Positions 7,951 to 15,746 of a stretch of 33,582 nt of DNA are shown here, in pieces. The translations under genes and the position numbers were made by a program. Under the pieces are notes generated by a model. The model made no database searches and had not been told where the DNA came from. It saw only the letters and a list, made by a program, of their open reading frames with translations. The DNA is from Actinomycetes bacterium. Its GTDB lineage: Bacteria; Actinomycetota; Acidimicrobiia; Acidimicrobiales; RAAP-2. Where the stretch lies: the NCBI GenBank assembly GCA_021791845.1, contig JAJYVT010000033.1, forward strand, positions 1 through 33,582, in the 5' to 3' direction. The first letter of the stretch is position 1. Each line of letters opens with the position of its first letter.

Positions 7951-8802
7951 CTACCACGCGGCAGGGCGACCGGCGCTCCAGTCGAAGAAGCCCCGGCCGG
8001 CCTTCTTCCCGAGCTCGCCGGCGGCCACCTTGTCGCGGAGCAGCTGGGGCGGCGCGAAGCGGGGGCCGAGCGTCCGCTCCAGGTGCTCGGCGATGGCCAG
8101 CCGCACGTCCAGGCCCACGAGGTCGGTCAGGCGCAGCGGCCCCATGGGGTGGCGGTAGCCGAGCACCATGCCCCGGTCGATGTCCTCCGCCGAGGCGACG
8201 CCCTCCTCCAGCATGCGGATGGCCTCGAGCCCGGCCGCCACCCCGAGCCGGCTGGTGGCGAAGCCGGGAGCGTCGCGCACGACGATCTCCTCCTTGCCGA
8301 GCTCGCGCACCCAGCGGCGGGCGGAGGCGACCGTCGCCTCGCTCGTGACCGGCCCGGTCACGAGCTCGACCAGCGCAGACCGGGGAACCGGGTTGAAGAA
8401 GTGCATGCCGAGGAACCGCTCGGGCCGCTCGAGGGCGCTGGCGAGCGCGGCGATCGACAGCGAGCTGGTGTTGGAGGCGACCACCGCGCCCGCCGGGACC
8501 CGCCGCTCGGCCGCCGCCAGCACCCGGCGCTTGAGCGACTCGTCCTCGGGGACCGCCTCGACCACGAGGTCGGGGGCGCCGTCCCCGAGCTCGGGGATCC
8601 CGGCGACCACCTCGATCGACGCGATCGCCCCCGCCGCCTCACCTGGGCTGGCGGCCCGCTCGGCGGCGTGCGCCAGGCGTGCCCGGGCCGCGGCGGTCGC
8701 CGCCTCGTCCACCTCCACCAGCCGCACGCCGTACCCCGCCTCGGCCATCACCTGGGCGATCCCGGCCCCCATCGTGCCCCCGCCGATCACGAGCACCCGC
8801 AT
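7951..8802 (-). CDS. 3-hydroxyacyl-CoA dehydrogenase (3-hydroxybutyryl-CoA dehydrogenase family)
   Basis: A 283-residue stand-alone enzyme that oxidises 3-hydroxyacyl-CoA to 3-ketoacyl-CoA with NAD+. It shows the Rossmann motif IGGGTMGAGIA (residues 6-16), SNTSSLSI (about 115), and the catalytic region GMHFFNPVPRSALVELV holding the His-Glu pair (about 136-152). The helical C-terminal domain contains GYRHPMGPLRLTDLVGLD. At the position where many family members have Asn (PGFIVNRL) this one reads PGFATSRLG, so the canonical Asn is Ser; I recall this as a common subfamily variant. It pairs functionally with the divergent thiolase, which would cleave the 3-ketoacyl-CoA. The two starts are 21 bp apart and share a symmetric promoter. 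Confidence 0.93.
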   Translation of the reverse strand: MRVLVIGGGTMGAGIAQVMAEAGYGVRLVEVDEAATAAARARLAHAAERAASPGEAAGAIASIEVVAGIPELGDGAPDLVVEAVPEDESLKRRVLAAAERRVPAGAVVASNTSSLSIAALASALERPERFLGMHFFNPVPRSALVELVTGPVTSEATVASARRWVRELGKEEIVVRDAPGFATSRLGVAAGLEAIRMLEEGVASAEDIDRGMVLGYRHPMGPLRLTDLVGLDVRLAIAEHLERTLGPRFAPPQLLRDKVAAGELGKKAGRGFFDWSAGRPAAW

Positions 8803-8823
8803 GTCGCCCTAACTTATTGGCCC
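8803..8823. promoter_or_regulatory. symmetric bidirectional promoter between dehydrogenase and thiolase
   Basis: The 21-bp gap holds TAACTTA at 8810-8816. On the plus strand TAACTT is followed by eight bases and the thiolase ATG at 8824. On the minus strand TAAGTT is followed by eight bases and the dehydrogenase ATG at 8802. The two ATGs are each 11 bp from the central C at 8813, so one pseudo-palindrome appears to supply both -10 elements. Confidence 0.6.
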
Positions 8824-10026
8824 ATGCGCGATGCGGTGATCTGCGAGCCCGTGCGCACCGCGGTGGGCGGCTTCGGCGGCGCGCTGGCGGTCGTGGGCGC
8901 GGCCGAGCTGGCGGCGGCGGTGATCGGGGCGGTCATGGCCCGCACCGGCATCCCGCCGGAGCGGGTGGACGACGTGGTCCTCGGGCAGGGCTACGCCAAC
9001 GGCGAGGCTCCCGCCGTCGGCCGCGTGGCCGCCCTCGACGCCGGCCTGCCGGTCGAGGTGCCCGGCCTGCAGGTGGACCGGCGCTGCGGCTCGGGGTTGC
9101 AGGCGGTCGTGCAGGCGGCGATGCAGGTGCAGACGGCGGCCGCCGACCTGGTGCTGGCCGGCGGCGTCGAGAGCATGAGCCAGGTCGAGTACTACTCGAC
9201 GGCGGCGCGCTGGGGGGCCCGCCTCGGCGACGTGGCCCTCGTGGACCGGCTGGCGCGGGGACGCGTGACGGCCGGCGGCTCCCGGCACCCCGTGCCCGGC
9301 GGGATGATCGAGACGGCCGAGAACCTGCGCCGCGACTACCGCATCTCCCGGCAGGAGCAGGACGAGCTGGCCCTGCGCTCGCACCGCCTGGCCGTCGAGG
9401 CCCGTCCGCTCTTCGCCCAGGAGATCGTGCCCGTGATGGTGCGCACGCGGCGTGGCGAGACCCTCGTCGAGACCGACGAGCACCCCCGGGCCGACGCCTC
9501 GCTCGAGGCGCTCGCCGCCCTCCGCCCGGTGCGGGGTCGCGAGGACCCCGAGGCCACGGTCACCGCCGGCAACGCCAGCGGACAGAACGACGGGGCTGCG
9601 GTGTGCGTCGTGACCCACCCCGACCTGGCCCACGAGCTGGGGCTCCGGCCCCTCGCCCGCCTGCGGTCCTGGGCGGTGGCGGGCGTGGCCCCCGACCGCA
9701 TGGGCCTCGGGCCCGTGCCGGCCACGGCACGGGCGCTGGCGCGCGCCGGGCTGACCCTGGCGGACATGGACCTGATCGAGCTCAACGAGGCCTTCGCGGC
9801 CCAGGTGCTGGCCGTGCTACGGGAGTGGTCGCTGCCCGACGGGCTGGACCGGGTGAACGTCCACGGCTCGGGGATCTCGCTCGGGCACCCGATCGGGGCG
9901 ACCGGCGCCCGGATCCTGGCGACGCTGCTGCGGGAGATGGACCGTCGGGGTGCCCGCTACGGCCTCGAGACCATGTGCATCGGAGGCGGCCAGGGCATCG
10001 CCGCGGTCTTCGAGCGCACCGAGTAG
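8824..10026 (+). CDS. acetyl-CoA acyltransferase (thiolase)
   Basis: A 400-residue thiolase that cleaves 3-ketoacyl-CoA with CoA (degradative) or condenses acyl-CoAs. The nucleophilic Cys is in VDRRCGSGLQAV (about residue 91). The family His/Asn block is NEAFAAQ (about 322), the active-site His is in GSGISLGHPIGATGARI (about 353), and the acid/base Cys is in MCIGGGQGIAAVFE near the C-terminus. Full length. It diverges from the 3-hydroxyacyl-CoA dehydrogenase and converges with an acyl-CoA dehydrogenase, which supports a beta-oxidation role. Chain-length preference cannot be told. ATG 8824 sits at the leaderless distance from TAACTT and has no Shine-Dalgarno. Confidence 0.95.
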   Translation: MRDAVICEPVRTAVGGFGGALAVVGAAELAAAVIGAVMARTGIPPERVDDVVLGQGYANGEAPAVGRVAALDAGLPVEVPGLQVDRRCGSGLQAVVQAAMQVQTAAADLVLAGGVESMSQVEYYSTAARWGARLGDVALVDRLARGRVTAGGSRHPVPGGMIETAENLRRDYRISRQEQDELALRSHRLAVEARPLFAQEIVPVMVRTRRGETLVETDEHPRADASLEALAALRPVRGREDPEATVTAGNASGQNDGAAVCVVTHPDLAHELGLRPLARLRSWAVAGVAPDRMGLGPVPATARALARAGLTLADMDLIELNEAFAAQVLAVLREWSLPDGLDRVNVHGSGISLGHPIGATGARILATLLREMDRRGARYGLETMCIGGGQGIAAVFERTE

Positions 10027-10047
10027 ACGCGGCGGCGGGCGCGATCA

Positions 10048-10073
10048 GCCGCCGGCCCCGATCAGCCGGCGGC
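10048..10073. terminator. hairpin between convergent thiolase and acyl-CoA dehydrogenase
   Basis: An 8-bp perfect inverted repeat (GCCGCCGG at 10048-10055 and CCGGCGGC at 10066-10073) encloses a 10-base loop and spans the stop codon of the minus-strand gene. GATCAGCCG also occurs twice as a direct repeat (10043, 10060). It has no T-tract, so any bidirectional terminator role is tentative. Confidence 0.35.
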
Positions 10074-11216
10074 GTCGCCCAGGACCCCGCGGGCGATCAC
10101 GACCTGCTGGATCTGACTGGTGCCCTCGTAGATGCGGAAGACCCGGGCGTCACGGTAGAAGCGCTCGACCGCCACCCCCCGCATGTACCCAGCCCCGCCG
10201 TGCACCTGCACCGCCCGGTCCGCCACCCGCCCCACCATCTCGCTGGCGAAGTACTTGGCCACCGACGGCAGCACGCGGCGGTCCCGCCGCTCGTCGTAGG
10301 CGCGGGCCGCCGACAGCACCAGGGCGCGGCCGGCCTCGAGATCGGTCACCGAGTCCGCCACGAGGCCCTGGACCAGTTGGAAGGCGGCGATCGGACGCCC
10401 CGACTGGTGCCGTGCCCGGGCGAAGGCGACGGTCTCGTCCACGAGCCGGGCGGCCATGCCGACGCACAGTGCGGCGATGTGGAGCCGCCCGTGCGCCAGG
10501 CACCGCATGGCCGTCGACCACCCGGCCCCCTCCCCCGCCTCGCCGCCGACCAGCGCGTCGGCGCCCACCCGGACCCCCTCGAGGTGGACGTCGGCCGTCC
10601 ACGCACCCGCCTGGCCCATCTTGCGGTCCCGCGGCCCCACGGTGATGCCGGGCGTGCCGGCGGGGACCATGAAGACCGAGATCCCGGACGCTCGCTGCTC
10701 CGCCGTCCCCGTCCGGGCGAACACCATGAACACGTCGGCGACGGGCGCGTTGGTGATGTAGCGCTTCGTCCCGTCGAGGACCCAGCCCTCGGCGTCGCGC
10801 CGGGCGGCGGTGGTGAGGTCCGAGGGGTCCGAGCCGGCCTCCGGCTCGGTCAGGGCGAACGATGCCACCAGGTCGCCGGCGGCGATGCGCGGCAACCAGT
10901 GACGGCGCTGCTCCTCGGTCGCCCCCTCCAGCAGCACGTGCCCCCCGATGCCGTTGTTGGTCCCGAAGAGGGACCGGAACGAGGGCGTCGTGTACCCCAG
11001 CTCGAACACGAGCCGGCACTCCTCCTCCATCGACAGGCCCAGCCCGCCGTACGCGGCGGGGATGGCGAAGCCGAAGAGGCCCATCGCCTTTGCCGCCTCC
11101 TGGACGGCGGCGGGGATCTCGTCGTCGCGGTCGATCTGGGCCTCGAGCGGCACCACCCGGTCCCGCACGAACGACCGGACGGTCGAGAGGATCTCTTCGA
11201 GCGCAGCCGCGTCCAC
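10062..11216 (-). CDS. acyl-CoA dehydrogenase
   Basis: A 384-residue FAD enzyme that introduces the trans-2 double bond in acyl-CoA. The helical N-terminal domain has the FGFAIPAAYGG block (about residues 38-48). The FAD-binding segments are FALTEPEAGSD (about 118) and GTKRYITNAPVAD (about 145). The C-terminal helical domain ends with VQVHGGAGYMRGVAVERFYRD and RVFRIYEGTSQIQQ, where the Glu of YEGTS is the usual catalytic base of medium/short-chain enzymes. GTG 11216 begins 14 bases after the stop of the Rrf2-like gene, so the two are probably co-transcribed. Start choice is moderate: GGAG lies close upstream. Confidence 0.93.
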   Translation of the reverse strand: MDAAALEEILSTVRSFVRDRVVPLEAQIDRDDEIPAAVQEAAKAMGLFGFAIPAAYGGLGLSMEEECRLVFELGYTTPSFRSLFGTNNGIGGHVLLEGATEEQRRHWLPRIAAGDLVASFALTEPEAGSDPSDLTTAARRDAEGWVLDGTKRYITNAPVADVFMVFARTGTAEQRASGISVFMVPAGTPGITVGPRDRKMGQAGAWTADVHLEGVRVGADALVGGEAGEGAGWSTAMRCLAHGRLHIAALCVGMAARLVDETVAFARARHQSGRPIAAFQLVQGLVADSVTDLEAGRALVLSAARAYDERRDRRVLPSVAKYFASEMVGRVADRAVQVHGGAGYMRGVAVERFYRDARVFRIYEGTSQIQQVVIARGVLGDAAG

Positions 11217-11230
11217 CGCTCCAGCCTGCC

Positions 11231-11545
11231 TCAGTGGGGCTGCCAGGCGTCGGGGTCCGCCGTCAGCCGCTCGATCCGGTGGGGCAGCTTCCCGCTGGCG
11301 ATGTCCCCTACCGTCACCCGCTCCAGCACCTGGCGCAGCGACGCCCGTACGGCCACCCACACCTCTTGGAGGTGCGCTGCCGACCCGTCGTGGCTGGCCA
11401 CCAGCCAGCTCGGCCAGGATGGCACCGAGGAACCGCGGGGGAGCCCCTGGTCGGCGGCCAGCTGCTCGGCGGTCTGCGGCGACCCCGCCGCCGCCAGGCT
11501 GAGGAGGGCGCGGAGCCCGTAGGCGACCTTTGCCGGAACGTGCAC
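11231..11545 (-). pseudogene. Rrf2-family regulator with frameshift and internal deletion
   Basis: The open frame is 104 residues against about 150 for the family. The N-terminal half of an Rrf2 winged helix is clear: HVPAKVAYGLRALLSLAAAG and AEQLAADQGLPRG. The C-terminal family segment is also clear: AHLQEVWVAVRASLRQVL then VTVGDIASGKLPHRIERL. Between them the expected recognition helix appears in a different frame: after a CCCCC run (about 11442-11446), bases around 11410-11440 read FLGAILAEL one frame off. The wing and central region that should follow are missing. The simplest account is one lost C plus a deletion of roughly 40-50 codons that restores the frame. DNA binding and any cluster ligation are probably lost. 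GTG 11545 is the natural N-terminus. Confidence 0.72.
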
Positions 11546-11590
11546 GCCCCGATTCTGCGCCAGGCAGGCGCCCGGGCGACGGACCCCGAC

Positions 11591-11620
11591 TTGTGCACCG
11601 GGACCGCATTTCCGTACACT
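11591..11620 (+). promoter_or_regulatory. promoter of the marR-type gene
   Basis: TTGTGC (11591-11596) and TACACT (11615-11620) are separated by 18 bases, a good sigma-70-type promoter. TGTGCA occurs at 11592-11597 and 11620-11625, on the -35 and just after the -10, as a possible operator pair for autoregulation. The spacing places the start site near 11627-11629. Confidence 0.6.
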
Positions 11621-11670
11621 GTGCAACTATTAGTCGGACCAGTGACCAACGGGACGCCGTCGTCGACGCG

Positions 11671-12105
11671 GTGCTGAGCGCCAGCCGGGTGCTGGTGGCC
11701 CTGGCGGCGCGCTCGCTCGCCGACCTGGACGAAGAGGTGACCCTCAGCCAGTACCGCGCCCTGGTGGTGCTGGCGTCGCGCGGCCCGCAGGGTGTGGCGG
11801 CCATCGCCGACTCGCTGGGGATCACGCCGCCCACGGCCTCGAGGCTCTGCGAGCGGCTCGTCCGCAAGGGGCTGGTGCGCAGGCGGACCGACCGCAACGA
11901 CCGGCGCCAGGTGCGTGTCGCGCTCACCGACAGCGGCCACAACCTGGTGGACGTCGTCACGAGCCGGCGGCGCCAGGAGATCAGCACCCTGCTGCGCCGG
12001 GTCCCCCAGGAGGCCCGGCAGTCGATGGTCGCCGGGCTGCAGCGCCTGGCGGAGGCCGCGGGTGAGGTTCCCGAGCAGGACTGGAGCAGGGGTTGGGACC
12101 TGTGA
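11671..12105 (+). CDS. MarR-family transcriptional regulator
   Basis: A winged-helix regulator of about 144 residues. It shows the helix VTLSQYRALVVLASRG, the HTH stretch AIADSLGITPPTASRLCERLVRKGLVRR (about residues 48-75 from this start), and the wing RTDRNDRRQVRVALTDSG. GTG 11671 is the first canonical start downstream of the promoter. However, coding sequence in the same frame (SRTSDQRDAVVDAV) extends upstream to an ATT at 11629, exactly eight bases after the -10, so a leaderless ATT start adding 14 residues is possible. It is divergent from the broken Rrf2 gene and 53 bp upstream of the ClC gene, a possible target. The ligand is unknown. Confidence 0.88.
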   Translation: MLSASRVLVALAARSLADLDEEVTLSQYRALVVLASRGPQGVAAIADSLGITPPTASRLCERLVRKGLVRRRTDRNDRRQVRVALTDSGHNLVDVVTSRRRQEISTLLRRVPQEARQSMVAGLQRLAEAAGEVPEQDWSRGWDL

Positions 12106-12158
12106 CGAGCGACCGCGCCCAGCACGACACGCGGCCGTGACCACGGGAGGGGCCCGAC

Positions 12159-14444
12159 GTGCCCGATGACGACCTGACGCCCAGCGACGCCCAGGGGGCG
12201 GAGCCCGAGACGCACCTCACCCCTCCCGAGCACGACCCGGCCCGGGAGGCCGAGCCCGGCGCCACCGGCCAGCCGCCGGCGCCGGAGGTGCCGCCCGGGC
12301 TCACAGGAACCGGGGGCGAGCCCACGGTGCCGCCGCCGGTGGCCGCCCCCACACCGCTCGAGCTCCTCCACGAGCGCGCCGCCTGGCGGCGCTTCGCCAG
12401 CTGGTCCGGCACGCACGTGAACGGCATGTCCTACCTCATGCGGTGGCTCATCCTGGCGACGATCATCGGGGCGGTCGCCGGCTGCGGCGCCGTCGTGTTC
12501 TACGAGGCCCTGCGCCTGGCCACCCACTTCTTCCTCGGGCTCATCGCCGGCTACCACGTCCCCACCCCGGCGGGTGAGGGCTTCTCGGCCGGGTCGTCGC
12601 ACTACGTGCGGGCGTGGGCCATCCCGATCGTGGTCGTGATCGGCGCCCTGCTGGCCGGCTTCATCGTCTTCACCTGGGCCCCCGAAGCCGAGGGGCACGG
12701 CACCGACGCCGCCATCGACGCCGTCCACTACAACCCCCGGGGCATCCGCCTGCGGGCGGTCGTGATCAAGATCATCGCCTCGGCCCTCACCATCGGCTCG
12801 GGCGGGTCCGGCGGCCGGGAAGGCCCGACGGCCCAGATCAGCGCCGGCTTCGGCTCGCTCCTGGCCCGGGTCCTGGACCTCTCGCCCGAGGACGGCCGCA
12901 TCGCGGTGTCGATCGGGATCGGGTCGGGCATCGGCGCCATCTTCAGCGCTCCGCTGGGCGGGGCGGTCCTGGCCGCCGACGTCGTCTACCGGGAGGACTT
13001 CGAGTACTCGGCCCTCGTGCCCGGGCTGTTCGCCTCGATCGTCGCCTACGCCATCTTCGGCGCCGTCTACGGCTTCCACCCCCTCTTCGCCACGCCCGGC
13101 TACCGGTTCGACCAGCCCATCCAGCTGCTGTGGTTCGGGGTGATCGGGCTGCTGGCCGGCGGGATCGGGCTCCTCTACTCGAAGGGCTTCTACGGCGTGG
13201 TGCGGATCTCGCACCGCCTCCCGTTCTCCCGCAAGCTGCGCCCGGCAGCGGGCGGGCTCCTCGTCGGGCTCATCGCCCTGGCGGCGCCCCAGGTGCTGGG
13301 CACCGGCTACGGATGGGTCCAGAAGGGGCTCTCGGACCAGCTGCTCCACACGTCGCTGTGGCTCATCCTCCTCCTGCCCTTCGCCCGGATCGCCGCCACC
13401 GCGCTGTCGATCGGGACCGGCGGGTCCGGCGGCGTCTTCGGCCCGGGCATGGTGATCGGGGCGTTCACGGGCCTGGCGTTCTGGCGGTTGTTCGAGCCGA
13501 TCGCGCCGGGCGTCGGGCACGACCCGGCGCCGTTCGTGGTGGTCGGGATGATGGCGGTGTTCGGCGGCATCTCGCGGGCGCCGCTGGCGGTCATGCTCAT
13601 GGTGGCGGAGATGACCGGGAGCATCCAGATCCTGGCGCCGGCCATGGTGGCCGTGGCCGTCGCCACCTTCATCGTCTCCCGCAACGACGACAGCATCTAC
13701 CGCTCGCAGCTGCGCAGCCGGGCCGACTCGGAGGCGAGCCGGCTGCAGTTCGGCATGCCGCTCCTGGCGCTGGTGCAGGTACGGCACGTGGCCCGGCCGC
13801 CGCGCGTGGTGATCGCCGACACCGAGTCGGTCGCCCACGGCCTGGCGCAGCTCGAGGAGGCGCGCGTCCCCGGCGCGCCCGTGGTCGACGCCGACGGCCT
13901 GTACCTCGGCACCGTCACAGCCGACCGGCTCCGGCGGGCGGCGGAGTCCCAGGCGGACACGCCGGTGGCGTCGGCCGTGGACGCCACCACCGCCACGGTG
14001 CCGGAGAGCGCCCGCCTCAACGTGGCCCTGGAGTCGCTCATGCAGGCCGGCGGCCAGTGGGTGACGGTCACCTCGAGCCGGCGGGTGGTCGGCATCCTCG
14101 CGGTGGGCGACGTCGTCACCGGCTACGAGCGGGCCCTGATGACCAATGCCGGGCAGATCACCGAGGTGTCCCAGAACGCCGTCACCTTCGAGGAGCGGGT
14201 GGGCGAGGGCTCGCCGCTGGCCGGCGTCGCGCTGCGCGACGCCGGCCTCCCCCCCGGCTGCATCGTCGTGTCCGTCCAGCGCGGCGAGCAGATGCTGTTC
14301 GCCACCGGCTCCACCGTCATCGAGCGGGGCGACCTCGTGAGCGCGCTCACCAACCCGACGACGGCCGAGGCGGCGCGGCGCATGGTCCGGGGCACCGACG
14401 AGCCCCCGCCGCCGCTGGTCGAGCGGGGCAGCCAGATGGTGTAG
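12159..14444 (+). CDS. ClC-type chloride channel/transporter with CBS and TrkA-C domains
   Basis: A 761-residue inner-membrane protein. A cytosolic Pro-rich N-terminus (1-85) precedes a ClC core of many helices (about 90-520). The three anion-selectivity motifs are GSGGSGGREGPTAQ (about 211-224, whose Glu matches the gating glutamate), SAPLGGAVLAADVVYRED, and GTGGSGGVFGP (about 420-430). A CBS pair follows (about 545-655). The C-terminus (about 675-740, FEERVGEGSPLAGVALRDAG to LVSALTNP) resembles a TrkA-C/RCK-C ligand-binding domain, so activity is probably gated by a cytosolic ligand. The proton-glutamate position is not obvious, so channel versus H+/Cl- exchanger is open. GTG 12159 has GGAGG eight bases upstream. 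Confidence 0.92.
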   Translation: MPDDDLTPSDAQGAEPETHLTPPEHDPAREAEPGATGQPPAPEVPPGLTGTGGEPTVPPPVAAPTPLELLHERAAWRRFASWSGTHVNGMSYLMRWLILATIIGAVAGCGAVVFYEALRLATHFFLGLIAGYHVPTPAGEGFSAGSSHYVRAWAIPIVVVIGALLAGFIVFTWAPEAEGHGTDAAIDAVHYNPRGIRLRAVVIKIIASALTIGSGGSGGREGPTAQISAGFGSLLARVLDLSPEDGRIAVSIGIGSGIGAIFSAPLGGAVLAADVVYREDFEYSALVPGLFASIVAYAIFGAVYGFHPLFATPGYRFDQPIQLLWFGVIGLLAGGIGLLYSKGFYGVVRISHRLPFSRKLRPAAGGLLVGLIALAAPQVLGTGYGWVQKGLSDQLLHTSLWLILLLPFARIAATALSIGTGGSGGVFGPGMVIGAFTGLAFWRLFEPIAPGVGHDPAPFVVVGMMAVFGGISRAPLAVMLMVAEMTGSIQILAPAMVAVAVATFIVSRNDDSIYRSQLRSRADSEASRLQFGMPLLALVQVRHVARPPRVVIADTESVAHGLAQLEEARVPGAPVVDADGLYLGTVTADRLRRAAESQADTPVASAVDATTATVPESARLNVALESLMQAGGQWVTVTSSRRVVGILAVGDVVTGYERALMTNAGQITEVSQNAVTFEERVGEGSPLAGVALRDAGLPPGCIVVSVQRGEQMLFATGSTVIERGDLVSALTNPTTAEAARRMVRGTDEPPPPLVERGSQMV

Positions 14445-14463
14445 GCGTCGGCATGGCGCGACC

Positions 14464-14469
14464 TACACT
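14464..14469 (+). promoter_or_regulatory. -10 hexamer for leaderless HhH-GPD transcript
   Basis: TACACT is followed by seven bases and ATG 14477, so that ATG is preferred to the in-frame ATG at 14453, which would be upstream of the start site. Confidence 0.55.
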
Positions 14470-14476
14470 TCGCGCC

Positions 14477-15073
14477 ATGCCCCGCCGCACGCTCCGCCTG
14501 GCCGGCGACCCCGCCGCCGACGCCCTCCTCACCAAGGACCCGCTCGCCCTCCTCATCGGCATGGTCCTGGACCAGCAGGTCCCCCTCGACTGGGCGTTCC
14601 GCGGCCCCGCCTCCATGGTCGAGCGGCTGGGGCTGCCCGTGCCGATGGACGCGGCGCACCTCGCCGCCATCGACCCCGAGGTGCTGGGCGAGGCCTTCGC
14701 CCGGCCGCCGTCGCTGCACCGCTATCCCCGCGCCATGGCCGAGCGGGTGCAGGCGCTGGCGGCGCTCGTCGCCGAGGACTACGCCAACGACGCGGCGCGG
14801 ATCTGGACCGGTGCGGGCGACGGGGCCGACCTGCGCCGGCGCGTGCAGGCCCTGCCCGGCTTCGGCGAGCAGAAGGCACGGATCTTCGTGGCCCTCCTGG
14901 GCAAGCAGCTGGGCGTGCGGCCCAAGGGCTGGGAGGAGGCATCGGCGCCCTTCGGCGAGCGCGACAGCTTCCGCTCGGTGGCCGACATCGTCGACGCCGA
15001 CAGCCTGGCCGAGGTCCGCCGGCGCAAGAAGGAGGCCAAGGAGGCGGCCAAGGCGGCGCGCGCGGCGCGGTGA
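14477..15073 (+). CDS. HhH-GPD family base-excision repair-like protein
   Basis: A 198-residue protein resembling an actinobacterial HhH-GPD family described as uncharacterised. The N-terminus LLIGMVLDQQVPLDWAF (about residues 27-43) matches the family's first helix block. A helix-hairpin-helix motif is seen in QALPGFGEQKARIFVALLG (about 128-146), followed by the conserved GVRPKGWEEASAPFG. The C-terminus is Lys/Ala-rich (RRKKEAKEAAKAARAAR), probably for nucleic-acid contact. I cannot place the catalytic Asp or Lys of classical glycosylases with confidence, so substrate and activity are unknown. Its TGA stop shares four bases with the GTG start of thiE (GTGA), indicating a two-gene coupled transcript. 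Confidence 0.85.
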   Translation: MPRRTLRLAGDPAADALLTKDPLALLIGMVLDQQVPLDWAFRGPASMVERLGLPVPMDAAHLAAIDPEVLGEAFARPPSLHRYPRAMAERVQALAALVAEDYANDAARIWTGAGDGADLRRRVQALPGFGEQKARIFVALLGKQLGVRPKGWEEASAPFGERDSFRSVADIVDADSLAEVRRRKKEAKEAAKAARAAR

Positions 15074-15732
15074 CGACGCTCGCCGGGCGGCGCCTCTACC
15101 TGTGCACCCCCGACCGGCCGGACCTGGCGGACTTCGTGGCCGCGTGCGTCGCCGGCGGCGTCGACATCGTCCAGCTCAGGGACAAGTCGCTCGACGCCCG
15201 GCCGCTCCTCCGCCGGGCGGCGGTCGTCCGCGCGGTCTGCGCCGACCACGGCGTCCCCTTCGTCCTGAACGACCGGCCCGATCTCGCCCTCGAGGCCGGC
15301 GCCGACGGCGTCCACGTCGGCCAGGACGACGCGCCCCCGGCGCTCGCCCGGCGGATCCTCGGCTCCGACGCCATCGTGGGGCTGTCGACCCACGACCCCG
15401 ACCAGCTCGAGCAAGCGCTGGACGAGCCGGTGGACTACCTCTCCGCCGGTCCCGTGGTCCCCACGCCGACCAAGCCGGGGCGGGAGGGGACGGGCGTCGC
15501 CTACGCCGCCCTGGCCACCGCCCGTTCGGCCAGGCCGGTGTTCGTCACGGGCGGGGTCTCGCCGACGACCGTGCCGGCTCTCGCCGCCGCCGGGGTCCGC
15601 CGCTTCGTGGTGGTTCGCTGGCTGACCGAGGCCGCCGACCCGCGGTCGGCGGCCCGGGCACTGCGCGACGCCGTCGACCGGGCACTGGACGGGGAGGCGA
15701 AGGCGGAGCCCCGAGGAGCGGAGGACGGGTAG
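15070..15732 (+). CDS. thiE: thiamine-phosphate synthase
   Basis: A 220-residue TIM-barrel enzyme that joins the thiazole phosphate and hydroxymethylpyrimidine pyrophosphate halves of thiamine. Family blocks are VDIVQLRDKSLD (about residues 32-43), FVLNDRPDLALEAGADGVHVGQDD (pyrophosphate/Mg binding, about 64-87, cited as a span), VGLSTHDPDQ (about 102), DYLSAGPVVPTPTKPG (about 122) and FVTGGVS (about 157). The product cofactor is needed by AceE encoded in the same window. The start GTG overlaps the upstream stop by four bases. It converges with the alpha/beta hydrolase gene, leaving 14 bp between stops and no visible hairpin. Confidence 0.95.
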   Translation: MTTLAGRRLYLCTPDRPDLADFVAACVAGGVDIVQLRDKSLDARPLLRRAAVVRAVCADHGVPFVLNDRPDLALEAGADGVHVGQDDAPPALARRILGSDAIVGLSTHDPDQLEQALDEPVDYLSAGPVVPTPTKPGREGTGVAYAALATARSARPVFVTGGVSPTTVPALAAAGVRRFVVVRWLTEAADPRSAARALRDAVDRALDGEAKAEPRGAEDG

Positions 15733-15746
15733 CCAGATCCCGAGGG

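Noticed and set aside
8679-11522. 947-codon plus-strand frame over thiolase and opposite the acyl-CoA dehydrogenase
   Set aside because: Arg/Gly/Pro-rich shadow of genes in other frames; no motif found.
10062-13838. 1258-codon minus-strand frame reaching from the acyl-CoA dehydrogenase across the MarR and ClC genes
   Set aside because: Only the part from 11216 downward is acyl-CoA dehydrogenase. The upstream part is antisense to MarR and ClC and passes through the broken Rrf2 gene in the shifted frame.
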